DNA from: Winogradskya consettensis
GTDB taxonomy: Bacteria > Actinomycetota > Actinomycetes > Mycobacteriales > Micromonosporaceae
DNA length: 64,000 nt
Direction: 5' to 3'
Assembly (NCBI RefSeq): GCF_018332715.1
Contig: NZ_BOQP01000001.1
Span: 1 to 64,000 of the forward strand
Shown here in pieces: positions 41,450 through 49,141 of this stretch; positions within the stretch are counted from its first letter, which is position 1, and each line of letters starts with the position of its first letter. The translations under genes were made by a program, and so were the position numbers. The notes beneath the pieces were generated by a model that worked only from the letters and a program-made list of their open reading frames with translations, had not been told where the DNA came from and ran no database searches.

Positions 41450-42202
41450 ATGGTGCCTACTGCGCAGCGTCGCCATCCTCCAACGCGCGGTAAACGCGTC
41501 CCATTTGCCCTGCTCACAGCGCTTTTTCTAGCGGCCTGCAGCCCCGATCCGCCGCCCCCGCAACCCAGAGTGACGGCTCCATCAGACGAAATCCAGCCTC
41601 ACGTCGTAGCTGGTGTGTCGCACGGTCGCCGTACGGCTGCGCTGAGCGTCCGCGACGCCGCCTCCCGCGTGGAGATCCGCCTGGTAGCGCTCCCCGACCT
41701 GCTCTACCGGATCACCACCCAGGCGGATTCCGGCCTGTCTCCGCGAGTGACCGGCCCACCCGGCGGCGTCCGCCTGGCCCTGACCCCGACCGGCGCGAAC
41801 GGCCCCGACACCGTGACGATCGAATTGAACCGTACGGTGCGCTGGGACCTGAACCTCCCGGCCGGCGCGGGCGAACAACACCTCGAACTGGCCGGCGGGC
41901 GGATCAGCAGGATCAGGCTCGGCTCCGGCGCGGCCCTGGTGCGCCTCGCACTGCCCCGCCCGTCCGACGCGACCGTGCCGATCACGATCGGCGGCGCGGT
42001 CGGCGAACTGGACATCGGCGTCCCGGACCGGACCGCGGTCTGGTTCCGGCTGCACGGGGGAGCGGGGTCGGTCGCGATGCCGTCGAAGGTCCCGGCCCCT
42101 GCCGCCCCCGGAGCGATCATCAACACCCATCCAGGTACGCACGCAGCCGGCTACGCCGTGGACATCCGCTCCACCGTGGGAGCCCTGGCGCTCCACAACT
42201 GA
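41450..42202 (+). CDS. Putative lipoprotein
   Basis: The 250-residue exported protein has a basic N-terminus, a hydrophobic stretch FALLTALF and the lipobox LAAC near residue 30, so lipidation and anchoring outside the membrane are likely. A Pro-rich stretch follows. The mature part is beta-rich, with repeated short strands (VTIELNRTVRWDLNLPAG, GAVGELDIGVPDRTAVWFRL). This pattern resembles DUF4097-like beta-helical adhesin or pre-folded domains. No catalytic residues stand out. It is divergent from the small two-helix membrane protein. Confidence 0.78.
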   Translation: MVPTAQRRHPPTRGKRVPFALLTALFLAACSPDPPPPQPRVTAPSDEIQPHVVAGVSHGRRTAALSVRDAASRVEIRLVALPDLLYRITTQADSGLSPRVTGPPGGVRLALTPTGANGPDTVTIELNRTVRWDLNLPAGAGEQHLELAGGRISRIRLGSGAALVRLALPRPSDATVPITIGGAVGELDIGVPDRTAVWFRLHGGAGSVAMPSKVPAPAAPGAIINTHPGTHAAGYAVDIRSTVGALALHN

Positions 42203-42237
42203 GCGCCGTAGCCGGCGGGTGCGACACGATCAGAGCG

Positions 42238-42477
42238 TCAGTTGGGCCCGCCGCGGCCTGTTGTGCTGGGGCGGAACTCGCGATCGGGGTCCGTGGTGTC
42301 GGCGCCCCCGGAATCGGTGGGGTGGGGGCCGTGGCCGAAGGCTTGTTCCTCGCCCGCGTCGTTGCCGGTCGGGTCGCCCTGGCCGTCGGTGTCCCAGGTT
42401 GCCATGGCGTCGCTGAGGTCCCGCACGGAAAGCTTTTCCTCGTCCCGCCACACGCCGTCATTCTCGCGATCAGTCAT
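42238..42477 (-). CDS. Hypothetical acidic, disordered protein
   Basis: A 79-residue hydrophilic protein starts MTDRENDGVWRDEEKLSVRD. The first 30 residues could form helices (RDLSDAMATWDTDG). The rest is Gly/Asp/Pro-rich and probably disordered. I recognise no family. Codon use is normal for the genome. It converges on the lipoprotein gene. Its promoter region to the right includes a GTAGACGACAGAT stretch of no clear meaning. Confidence 0.6.
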   Translation of the reverse strand: MTDRENDGVWRDEEKLSVRDLSDAMATWDTDGQGDPTGNDAGEEQAFGHGPHPTDSGGADTTDPDREFRPSTTGRGGPN

Positions 42478-42562
42478 ATCTGTCGTCTACCCAGACCTGC
42501 GCCTTGCATACCCGATCGCGCATGTGAACGCGACAACGGCGAGGGCGCTCCGGGCGTACGGA

Positions 42563-42592
42563 AAAGGCCGCCGGAACCAACCGGCGGCCTTT
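42563..42592. terminator. Bidirectional hairpin terminator
   Basis: AAAGGCCGCCGG and CCGGCGGCCTTT form a perfect 12-bp stem with an AACCAA loop, flanked by A and T runs on the two sides. It lies 17 bases past the stop of the SRPBCC gene on the minus strand. Confidence 0.88.
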
Positions 42593-42609
42593 CGCGTGAA
42601 ACGGGGTGG

Positions 42610-43074
42610 TTACGGCTGGGGGCGGTCGACCTGGCCGCGCCATCCGCCGGTCTCGACACCACCGCGCTGCTCGATGTATTCCTTGAAGCGCTTCATGTCA
42701 CCCTTTACCTGGCGGTCCAGGAAGCCGAGCTTGGCGCCGGCCTGCTCGACCACGCCGTCCGGCTCGAAGTCCATCTGGCAGGTGACCCGAGTGGTCGTGT
42801 CGTCGAGGCGGTGGAAGGTGACGACGCCGGCCTGCTTGCTGCCTTCGGTCGAGGTCCAGGCCACGCGCTCGTCCGGCAGCTGCTCGGTGATCTTGGCGTC
42901 GAATTCGCGCTTCACGCCGTCGATGTTGGTCTTCCAGTGGGTCGTGGTGGCGTCGAGCTGACGGATCTCCGTCACGCCGCCCATGAAGTTCGGGAATTCC
43001 TCGAACTGGGTCCACTGGTTGTACGCGGTGCGAACCGGTACGTCGACGTCAACAGATTCGGTAACGGTACTCAC
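42610..43074 (-). CDS. SRPBCC family protein (polyketide cyclase/COQ10-like)
   Basis: The 154-residue START-like protein begins TESVDVDVPVRTAYNQWTQF and continues with EEFPNFMGGVTEIRQLD, the common opening of the cyclase/dehydrase (COQ10-like) branch. A hydrophobic pocket is built by alternating strands, and the C-terminal helix is VVEQAGAKLGFLDRQVKGDM. Ligand binding is expected, but no catalytic function is shown. GGGAG lies nine bases before the GTG start. It is followed by a strong terminator, so it is a single-gene transcript. Confidence 0.87.
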   Translation of the reverse strand: MSTVTESVDVDVPVRTAYNQWTQFEEFPNFMGGVTEIRQLDATTTHWKTNIDGVKREFDAKITEQLPDERVAWTSTEGSKQAGVVTFHRLDDTTTRVTCQMDFEPDGVVEQAGAKLGFLDRQVKGDMKRFKEYIEQRGGVETGGWRGQVDRPQP

Positions 43075-43139
43075 TGTGAATCACTCCCTAGATGCGTACT
43101 GTTTCCCGCACCATCAAGGGGTTCCCGGCGTCCGGCGGC

Positions 43140-44081
43140 TTAAACCGCGACTTTGGGCGGCAGCGGTGGATCGGGGTCGATCTCGCCGGCCTGCAGGGCG
43201 CGTCCGCGCTGGATTTCGGCGTTCATCTCGACGCCGAGCATGAGTGCGGAATTGGCCAGGTAGAGCCAGACCAGAAAAGCGATGACCGCGCCGAGGCTGC
43301 CGTACGTCTTGTCGTAGGAGCTGAAGTTGGCGACGTAGAGCCCGAACCCGAACGACGCGAGCGCCCACACGAACAGCGCGACCACCCCGCCGACGGTCAG
43401 CCAGCGGAACCGGGGGCGCTGCACGTTGGGGGCGATCCAGAACAGCAGGGACAACAGGGTCATCAGGATCAGTACGAGCACCGGCCACCGCCCGATCGAC
43501 CAGGTGAGCCGCAGCGCCTCCCCGGCATGCAGCGCGTCGCCGACCGCGTCCACCAGTGGCCCGCTGATCACCAGCCCGGCAGCGACCGCGGCCATCAGGA
43601 CCAGGGCGATCGCGCTGAGCCCGATCTGCGCGGGACGTAGCCGCCAGAACGGCCGGCCCTCCTTGACGCCGTAGATGCGGTTCGAGGCGCGGGTGAAGAC
43701 GCCCACATATCCGGAGGCGGACCAGAGAGCACCGAGCAGACCGACGCTCAGCAGGACTTTCGCCGAGCTCTCCTGCGCGATGATCGCGTCGAGCACCGTG
43801 GTGAAGCTCTCGTTGCCGACGACGGCTCCGGCGCCGAGGTCATCGAGGATGCCCAGGATCGTGCTCACCGCCGTGGCGCCGTCGGTCACGAGGTTGACCA
43901 GCGCGACCACCACGATCATGGCGGGGAAGACGGCCAGCACCGCGTTGTAGGTCAGGGCGGCGGCGAGATCGCCGCACTCGTGGTCGAGGTATCCGGTGAC
44001 GCTGCGCCGCAGGACCCCACGCCAGGTGGACCAGTGCAGCTGTCGGACCTTGGTGGGCAGCGGGGCCGCGGCGACTGTCAT
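43140..44081 (-). CDS. YihY/virulence factor BrkB family membrane protein
   Basis: The 313-residue protein has six transmembrane helices and the typical BrkB features DLAAALTYNAVLAVFPAMIV near residue 40, LWSASGYVGVFTRASNRIYG near residue 125 and YGSLGAVIAFLVWLYLANSALMLG towards the end. The tail IDPDPPLPPKV is cytoplasmic. ATG 44081 is preferred because GGGAG lies five bases upstream; the ATG at 44093 has none. The family was once called RNase BN in error and its true role is open. The SRPBCC gene lies downstream on the same strand. Confidence 0.9.
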   Translation of the reverse strand: MTVAAAPLPTKVRQLHWSTWRGVLRRSVTGYLDHECGDLAAALTYNAVLAVFPAMIVVVALVNLVTDGATAVSTILGILDDLGAGAVVGNESFTTVLDAIIAQESSAKVLLSVGLLGALWSASGYVGVFTRASNRIYGVKEGRPFWRLRPAQIGLSAIALVLMAAVAAGLVISGPLVDAVGDALHAGEALRLTWSIGRWPVLVLILMTLLSLLFWIAPNVQRPRFRWLTVGGVVALFVWALASFGFGLYVANFSSYDKTYGSLGAVIAFLVWLYLANSALMLGVEMNAEIQRGRALQAGEIDPDPPLPPKVAV

Positions 44082-44152
44082 CGATGCTCCCATCGGTCAC
44101 GCCATGCGCACAGATCACTACCCGTCGCGCGTTTGCGGCAAACGGCCAGGGG

Positions 44153-44164
44153 TAGGTTCGGGCC
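44153..44164 (+). promoter_or_regulatory. Leaderless promoter -10 of the CrtI-like gene
   Basis: TAGGTT (44153-44158) ends six bases before the GTG at 44165. No ribosome binding site is present. Confidence 0.58.
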
Positions 44165-45754
44165 GTGGAACGAGCAGACGCGATCGTCATCGGAGCAGGA
44201 CACAACGGCCTGGTCGCAGCGAACCTGCTCGCCGACGCGGGCTGGTCGGTCGTGGTCCTCGAAGCGACCCCGCATCCGGGAGGGGCGGTCCGGTCCGGGT
44301 ACGTGACGGCGCCCGGATATCTCAGTGACCTGTTCAGCTCGTTCTACCCGCTCGGTTACGCGTCTCCCGTGCTGCGCGACCTGGAGCTCGCCGATTTCGG
44401 CCTGCACTGGACGCACGCCCCGGACGTGCTCACCCATCTGCTGCCGGACGGCCGCGCTGCCACGATCAACCGTGACCTCGAGACCACCATGGCGTCGATG
44501 GAGCAGTTCGCGCCGGGTGACGGGGAGCGCTGGCGGCACGCGTACGACGACTGGAACGACGTCTCCGGCTCGATCCTGAAAGCGATCCTCCAGCCCTTCC
44601 CCCCGGTCAGAACCGGTCTTGATCTCGCACGCACCCTGGGCGTGGGCGGCTCGCTGCGTCTTGCCCGCCGCCTTGTCCTCTCGGCGCGCGAACTGGGCTC
44701 GGAGCTCTTCCAAGGTGAAGGGGCCACCCTCGCCCTGGCCGGCTGCGCCCTGCACACGGACCTGTCCCCGGAAGAGGCGGGCGGCGGCGTCTTCGGCTGG
44801 CTCCTCGCCATGCTGGGCCAGGAACACGGCTGGCCGGTCCCGGTCGGCGGCGCCCAGCACATCACCAACGCCCTGGTCACCCGGCTCGAATCCCGCGGCG
44901 GCCGGATCGAGTACGAGACCCCCGTCTCCCGCATCCTCATCGCGAACGGCCAGGCCATGGGCGTCCGCACCGCCGACGGCCGCAACTGGCGAGCCCTGCG
45001 AGCAGTCCTGGCCGACATCCCCGCCCCGACCCTCTACCTGGACATGGTCGGCGACCGCTGGCTCCCGCCCCGCTTCGTCGAGGACCTGGAATTCTTCCGC
45101 TGGGACGGCGCCACCCTCAAGGTCGACTGGGCGGTCAACGGCAAGATCCCCTGGAAGAACCCCGCCGCCGCCAACGCGGGCACGGTCCACCTCGGCGCCG
45201 ACCTGAACGGCCTCACCCGCTACGCGGCCCACCTGGCAACGGACGAAATCCCCCCGGACCCGTTCCTCCTCCTGGGCCAGATGACCACCGCCGACCCGTC
45301 CCACTCCCCGGCCGGCACGGAGTCCGTCTGGGCGTACACCCACCTCCCGCACCGCAAGACCTGGCACCCGGACGAGATCGCCACCCACGTCGACCGGATG
45401 ACCGCGGTGATGGAATCGCACGCTCCCGGCTTCGGCCAGCTCGTCGTGGGCCGCAACGTCTTCTCACCGGCCGACCTGGAGAAGGAGAACCCGTCGCTGG
45501 TCGGGGGAGCGCTCGGCGGGGGTACCTCAGCCGCGTTCCAGCAGCTGTTCCTGCGGCCGATCCCGGGGCTGGGCCGGGCTGACACGCCGGTCGAGCGCTT
45601 GTTCCTGGCCAGCGCGTCGGCGCATCCCGGTGGCGGGGTGCACGGGGCTCCGGGGGCCAATGCCGCTCGGGCGGCTCTGGCGCGGAACCGGAAGCTGACG
45701 GGGGCGCTCTACCAGGGCGTGATCAGCGCGGCCAACAAGGCCATCTATCGGTGA
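44165..45754 (+). CDS. FAD-dependent phytoene desaturase-like oxidoreductase
   Basis: The 529-residue flavoprotein has the dinucleotide-binding motif AIVIGAGHNGLVAANLLADAG near residues 6-26, then VVLEATPHPGGAVRSG. The C-terminal FAD motif is LFLASASAHPGGGVHGAPG near residues 480-500. It belongs to the NAD(P)/FAD-dependent branch related to CrtI and RetSat, not to a bacterial carotenoid cluster: no phytoene synthase is near. It could oxidise a hydrophobic polyene or retinol-like compound. Only ten bases overlap with the convergent small gene. Confidence 0.87.
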   Translation: MERADAIVIGAGHNGLVAANLLADAGWSVVVLEATPHPGGAVRSGYVTAPGYLSDLFSSFYPLGYASPVLRDLELADFGLHWTHAPDVLTHLLPDGRAATINRDLETTMASMEQFAPGDGERWRHAYDDWNDVSGSILKAILQPFPPVRTGLDLARTLGVGGSLRLARRLVLSARELGSELFQGEGATLALAGCALHTDLSPEEAGGGVFGWLLAMLGQEHGWPVPVGGAQHITNALVTRLESRGGRIEYETPVSRILIANGQAMGVRTADGRNWRALRAVLADIPAPTLYLDMVGDRWLPPRFVEDLEFFRWDGATLKVDWAVNGKIPWKNPAAANAGTVHLGADLNGLTRYAAHLATDEIPPDPFLLLGQMTTADPSHSPAGTESVWAYTHLPHRKTWHPDEIATHVDRMTAVMESHAPGFGQLVVGRNVFSPADLEKENPSLVGGALGGGTSAAFQQLFLRPIPGLGRADTPVERLFLASASAHPGGGVHGAPGANAARAALARNRKLTGALYQGVISAANKAIYR

Positions 45755-45969
45755 AGGCGGCGCGCTCTGACGGCCGCACGTAACGCCGACCAGAGACGCA
45801 GGCGTCTGCTGCTGTCGGCCGCTGCCAAACAGGCCGCGAGCGCCGGTCGCTGTTCCGGAGGCACAAGCGTGACCACGATGAGTACGGGCAGAGCCGCCGC
45901 CGCCAGCTCGATCAGCACCACGAAGACGAGCACAGCGGCCACGATGACGACGATCAAAAAATCACTCAC
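45745..45969 (-). CDS. Small membrane protein (74 residues)
   Basis: GAGGAGG (minus strand, 45975-45981) lies five bases before a GTG at 45969, giving MSDFLIVVIVAAVLVFVVLI. One or two hydrophobic helices cover residues 3-40. A basic, Arg-rich C-terminus follows (RRLRLWSALRAAVRARRLHR), probably cytoplasmic. An extension to 45987 (VAV... upstream) is less likely given the ribosome binding site. It lies right behind another small membrane protein gene on the same strand. Function unknown. Confidence 0.68.
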   Translation of the reverse strand: MSDFLIVVIVAAVLVFVVLIELAAAALPVLIVVTLVPPEQRPALAACLAAADSSRRLRLWSALRAAVRARRLHR

Positions 45970-45983
45970 AGCAACCTCCTCGA

Positions 45984-46211
45984 TCAACGGCTGATGGCCG
46001 CGGCGACGACCAGGACCAATGCCATGCCGGCAGCAAGTGCGACAACTGCTGCCGCTGCAGCTGCCTCGATGACTGCTCCGACCGGAGCGACGGCTCGCCG
46101 TATGAAACGCAACGCGATAAGCAGGAGCGCAGCCGCAAGCGCGAGGTAGAGCAGATCCTGGGCTCCGCCGATGCTTTCGATGATCGATTCAAGCCGGGCA
46201 TTCATGGTCAT
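45984..46211 (-). CDS. Small membrane protein (75 residues)
   Basis: The short protein starts MTMNARLESIIESIGGAQDL and has two hydrophobic helices, about residues 20-34 (LLYLALAAALLLIALRF) and 45-72 (GAVIEAAAAAAVVALAAG). A CATTAT box (46219-46224) ends seven bases before this ATG on the minus strand; a second ATG two codons on is also possible. It lies 15 bases upstream of the neighbouring small gene, which has its own strong ribosome binding site. The two form a likely operon. Function unknown. Confidence 0.65.
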   Translation of the reverse strand: MTMNARLESIIESIGGAQDLLYLALAAALLLIALRFIRRAVAPVGAVIEAAAAAAVVALAAGMALVLVVAAAISR

Positions 46212-46218
46212 CACCGCC

Positions 46219-46242
46219 ATAATGAGAAGAATTTTGTTCTCA
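46219..46242 (-). promoter_or_regulatory. -10 box and TGAGAA/TTCTCA palindrome
   Basis: On the minus strand CATTAT (46219-46224) ends seven bases before the ATG at 46211. TGAGAA (46223-46228) and TTCTCA (46237-46242) form an inverted repeat around GAATTTTG that overlaps this box. The region 46206-46400 is markedly AT-richer than the rest of the window and holds no supported gene. Confidence 0.5.
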
Positions 46243-46422
46243 CTCTGCGTGATCAATATGCGAGGTGGGAAGCAATATTCACCACCCGCGAATTTGGCTG
46301 ATGTGCCAGGTGCAGCTTGGCTTATATCATCCTGCAGAACGCTGATCGCCGTTCGCTCTCTGCGAGGTGGAGGAGATCTCATTCGCCAGACGTGGATATC
46401 CCGAGGCTAGTTGGATGTAATC

Positions 46423-46677
46423 GTGACCGACTCCCGTGACTTCAAGCTCGTCCCCGTTGCGAATCTCTGCTCGGCGGGAGGATGCCCGACCGTGTATGAC
46501 AGCGGCCGAGGCTCCGTCGTTGTTCAGGGCTACGCCGTCTCCGCGGCGGCTGCCAAGGTGGATCTCCCCGAGGGTGAACTGCTCGTTGAAATTCCCGTCG
46601 AGCTTCTGGCCGAGGCGGCCCGGGGCTTGCTGTTCTTGCCCGCGGCGGAAAACAGGAGAGCGGGCCGAGAGGACTGA
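46423..46677 (+). CDS. Small partner protein of the XRE-DUF5753 regulator
   Basis: The 84-residue protein contains LCSAGGCPTVYDSGRGSVVV near residue 14-33 and VDLPEGELLVEIPVELLAEAA near residue 45-65, a pattern seen in small proteins encoded beside XRE-DUF5753 regulators in actinobacteria. It lies two bases before such a regulator gene. The start may be GTG 46423 with GGAT upstream, or the TTG at 46411. The conserved Cys pair invites speculation about a metal or redox role. Function unknown; the pair probably acts together, perhaps like the DUF397 partners of other such regulators. Confidence 0.7.
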   Translation: MTDSRDFKLVPVANLCSAGGCPTVYDSGRGSVVVQGYAVSAAAAKVDLPEGELLVEIPVELLAEAARGLLFLPAAENRRAGRED

Positions 46678-46679
46678 CC

Positions 46680-47606
46680 ATGGGAGTCGACCCCGCCGAG
46701 AGTCACCAGTTACCTCTCGGCGCGGCGCTCGCCCGGCATCGCAGACGCAGGGGCGTGACCGGTACTCAGCTGGGCGAGGCCGTGGGAATGAGCCAGGCCA
46801 AGATTTCCCGCCTCGAGAATGGGGTCGGTCCCGCGGAACCGGGCGATGTCGAGGCGATCGCCCGCGCTCTCGGCGTCGATGATGCCGAGCTACGCCGCCT
46901 GGTCGAGCAGGCCGCGGACGAGCCTCAAGAGCGAATGACCGATTGGCGGCAGGTTCCGCAAGGCTTGACCGGACGACAGCGGAAGATGAACCAGATCGAG
47001 TTCTCCGCGACGACGATCAAAGCCTTTCAGCCGAGTCTTGTCCTGGGTCTGCTGCAGACCAGCGAATATGCTCGAGCTGTTCTGGGCACGTTCGGGGATC
47101 CGGTGTTCCGCGGCCTCTACTACACCGTTGCCGCTGGTATTCCGGAGGCCGTATCCATGCGCATGCGCCGTCAGGAGATTCTTTCCGACCCGGCGCGGCG
47201 CTTCCGGTTCCTCATGGCTGAGGCTTCGCTTGCCAACATGGTATGTCCACCCGAGGTGATGCCCGCGCAGATAACCCGGATACGCGAGGTGGCGCACCAG
47301 GACAACGTGATGCTCGGCATCATCCCGTTCCATCAGCGATGGCGGATCGTGCCGAGTCACGGTTTCGAGTTGTTCGACGCACATACGGTCGAAATTGATC
47401 TTGTCAATACCGGGATGACCACCCAGGGGAAGACTGACACCCAGCTTTACGGGCGGGTTTTCGACGCGCTCGAAGAGCAGGCGACTACTGACATCGACCC
47501 GATCCTGGACAGGTACATGGACCTCTACCTGGATCTGTCGCGGCCGGCGCGCAGGTCAGCGCCGCCGGAGCAGGCCGGCCGTGGCGAGGCCGATCCCAGC
47601 GCTTAG
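46680..47606 (+). CDS. XRE-family regulator with DUF5753 domain
   Basis: The 308-residue protein has a Cro/C1-type helix-turn-helix (GAALARHRRRRGVTGTQLGE, AVGMSQAKISRLENG, about residues 14-50) and a DUF5753 domain (AFQPSLVLGLLQTSEYARAVL, residues about 115-290). Scr1-like DUF5753 proteins regulate development and antibiotic genes in Streptomyces. This one may do likewise with the small upstream partner. Its last 50 bases overlap the convergent SDR gene. GC3 is normal, unlike the AT-rich stretch left of its partner. Confidence 0.88.
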   Translation: MGVDPAESHQLPLGAALARHRRRRGVTGTQLGEAVGMSQAKISRLENGVGPAEPGDVEAIARALGVDDAELRRLVEQAADEPQERMTDWRQVPQGLTGRQRKMNQIEFSATTIKAFQPSLVLGLLQTSEYARAVLGTFGDPVFRGLYYTVAAGIPEAVSMRMRRQEILSDPARRFRFLMAEASLANMVCPPEVMPAQITRIREVAHQDNVMLGIIPFHQRWRIVPSHGFELFDAHTVEIDLVNTGMTTQGKTDTQLYGRVFDALEEQATTDIDPILDRYMDLYLDLSRPARRSAPPEQAGRGEADPSA

Positions 47607-48560
47607 AAGGCCCGTGATCAGCGGCTTGTGGGTGGCTGCCCACAGTGCGAAAGAGCTGGTCCGGCTCTGCTCGTCGAAGACGCCGTGGGCGCCGTGGTCG
47701 CGGGTTTCGTCGGCCGGCTTGTCGACGTTGTCCTGCCAGGTGGCGGGGTCGATCTTCTCGGAGGTCTGCTGGCCCTGGTAGCCCTGCTTGTCGGTGGAGA
47801 GGATCCGGTCGAGCAGGGCGGGGGCGACGATGTTGCCGAGGCGGGTCTTGAGGGTGGGGCCGCCGATGTTGAGCTCCCGCTTGCCCTTGTCGGCGGCCCA
47901 CAGGACGCCGCGGGCGATGACTTCCGGCTGGTAGATGGGTGGGACCGGCTGCGGGTGGTTGGGGAGCCGGGTGCGTACCCAGGAGAATTGGGGTGTGTTG
48001 ACCGCCGGGAGCTGGACCATCGAGAGCTTGACCTTGTTGCCGTCGTGCAGGAGCTCGGCGCGCAGGGAGTCGTTGAAGCCCTGGATGGCGTGCTTGGAGG
48101 CGCAGTAGGGCGCCTGGAGCGGGATGCCGCGGTAGGCCAGGGCCGAGCCGATCTGGACGACCGTGCCGTGGCCGGCCGGGCGCATGTGGCTCAGGGCGGC
48201 GAGGGTGCCGTGGACCGTGCCGAGATAGTTGACCTCGGTGACGCGGCGGTATTCGGCGGGGCTGATCTCCCAGGCGGGGGCGAAGACGGAGACCATCGCG
48301 TCGTTGATCCAGACGTCGATGCCGCCCCAGGTGCGGGCCACGTCGTCGGCGGCGTCCTGCACGGCGTCGGGGTCGGCCACGTCCACCTGGTACGTGCGGA
48401 CGTCGGCCGCGCCGGCTGCGCGGGCTTCCAGGGAGGCGCCTTCGAGGCCGGCGGCGCCGCGGGCGAGCAGGGCCAGGCGGGCGCCGCGCTGGGCGTACGC
48501 GATGGTCACCGCGCGGCCCACGCCTGCGGATGCTCCGGTGATGACGACGGTCTGGGTCAT
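47556..48560 (-). CDS. SDR-family oxidoreductase
   Basis: The 334-residue short-chain dehydrogenase has the cofactor motif TGASAGVGRAV near residue 8, the NDAMV variant of the NAG motif near residue 87, and the active site SALAYRG plus YCASK near residues 138-155. The C-terminal 100 residues are a membrane-tethered-like extension ending WAATHKPLITGLLSAGIGLATAG and a basic tail, typical of a recognised actinobacterial SDR group. It is encoded after an SRPBCC gene with ATGA overlap, so the two are co-expressed. The 3' end overlaps the convergent XRE gene by about 50 bases. Confidence 0.88.
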   Translation of the reverse strand: MTQTVVITGASAGVGRAVTIAYAQRGARLALLARGAAGLEGASLEARAAGAADVRTYQVDVADPDAVQDAADDVARTWGGIDVWINDAMVSVFAPAWEISPAEYRRVTEVNYLGTVHGTLAALSHMRPAGHGTVVQIGSALAYRGIPLQAPYCASKHAIQGFNDSLRAELLHDGNKVKLSMVQLPAVNTPQFSWVRTRLPNHPQPVPPIYQPEVIARGVLWAADKGKRELNIGGPTLKTRLGNIVAPALLDRILSTDKQGYQGQQTSEKIDPATWQDNVDKPADETRDHGAHGVFDEQSRTSSFALWAATHKPLITGLLSAGIGLATAGLLRRR

Positions 48561-49033
48561 GAGTGGCCTTCCGCGCGGGTGGCGACGTCCGATCGGGTGG
48601 CGATGTCCGAGAGACGGCGCAGGGATTCGATGTTGCGGCGGTGCAGGATCAGGTCGTTGAGCTTGTTGTGGATCCAGTTGAGCGGGCCGGCGTGGAATTC
48701 CTCGATCATGGTGATCTTGGTCGAGGCGGGGCCGGCGGGCTCGAGCTCGAACGTGATCGTGGCTTCGCCGGCGGGCCAGAGACCTGCCCTGAGCTTCAGC
48801 GAGCGGTCCGGGACCACGGCGAGGACCTCGGACGAGTCGTGCAGGGAGACCGGCCAGGGTCCCGCCTTGTGATGCAGTTTGGCGCCCTTCTGCGGCCAGG
48901 AGGCATCGACATCACGGATGTGGGCCGTGCCCACCACCCAGTCGCTGTAGGTCCATCCGTCGGCGAGGACCGCGAACACCTGATCCGGCCGGGCCGGGAC
49001 GATACGCTGCACGTTAGCCACGAGCGGGGGCAT
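48557..49033 (-). CDS. SRPBCC (START-like) family protein
   Basis: The 158-residue protein has the SRPBCC opening NVQRIVPARPDQVFAVLADG and the characteristic DVDASWPQKGAKLHHKAG and LRAGLWPAGEATITFELEP strands. The C-terminal helix contains NWIHNKLNDLILHRRNIESL. Its stop overlaps the SDR start (ATGA). ATG 49033 is used here; an ATG at 49048 would add five residues. This pair (SRPBCC + SDR) often serves lipid or secondary metabolism, but no clear substrate is shown. Confidence 0.83.
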   Translation of the reverse strand: MPPLVANVQRIVPARPDQVFAVLADGWTYSDWVVGTAHIRDVDASWPQKGAKLHHKAGPWPVSLHDSSEVLAVVPDRSLKLRAGLWPAGEATITFELEPAGPASTKITMIEEFHAGPLNWIHNKLNDLILHRRNIESLRRLSDIATRSDVATRAEGHS

Positions 49034-49141
49034 ACCCGCCCACGCCATGTTTACGCTTCGGGGCGTCGGGCAACCTGCACCGCGTAACGCCAGCCCTAAG
49101 TCCGGTCTTCTCCCGGAATCAAGCTGTCGGAGGAGGACCAC

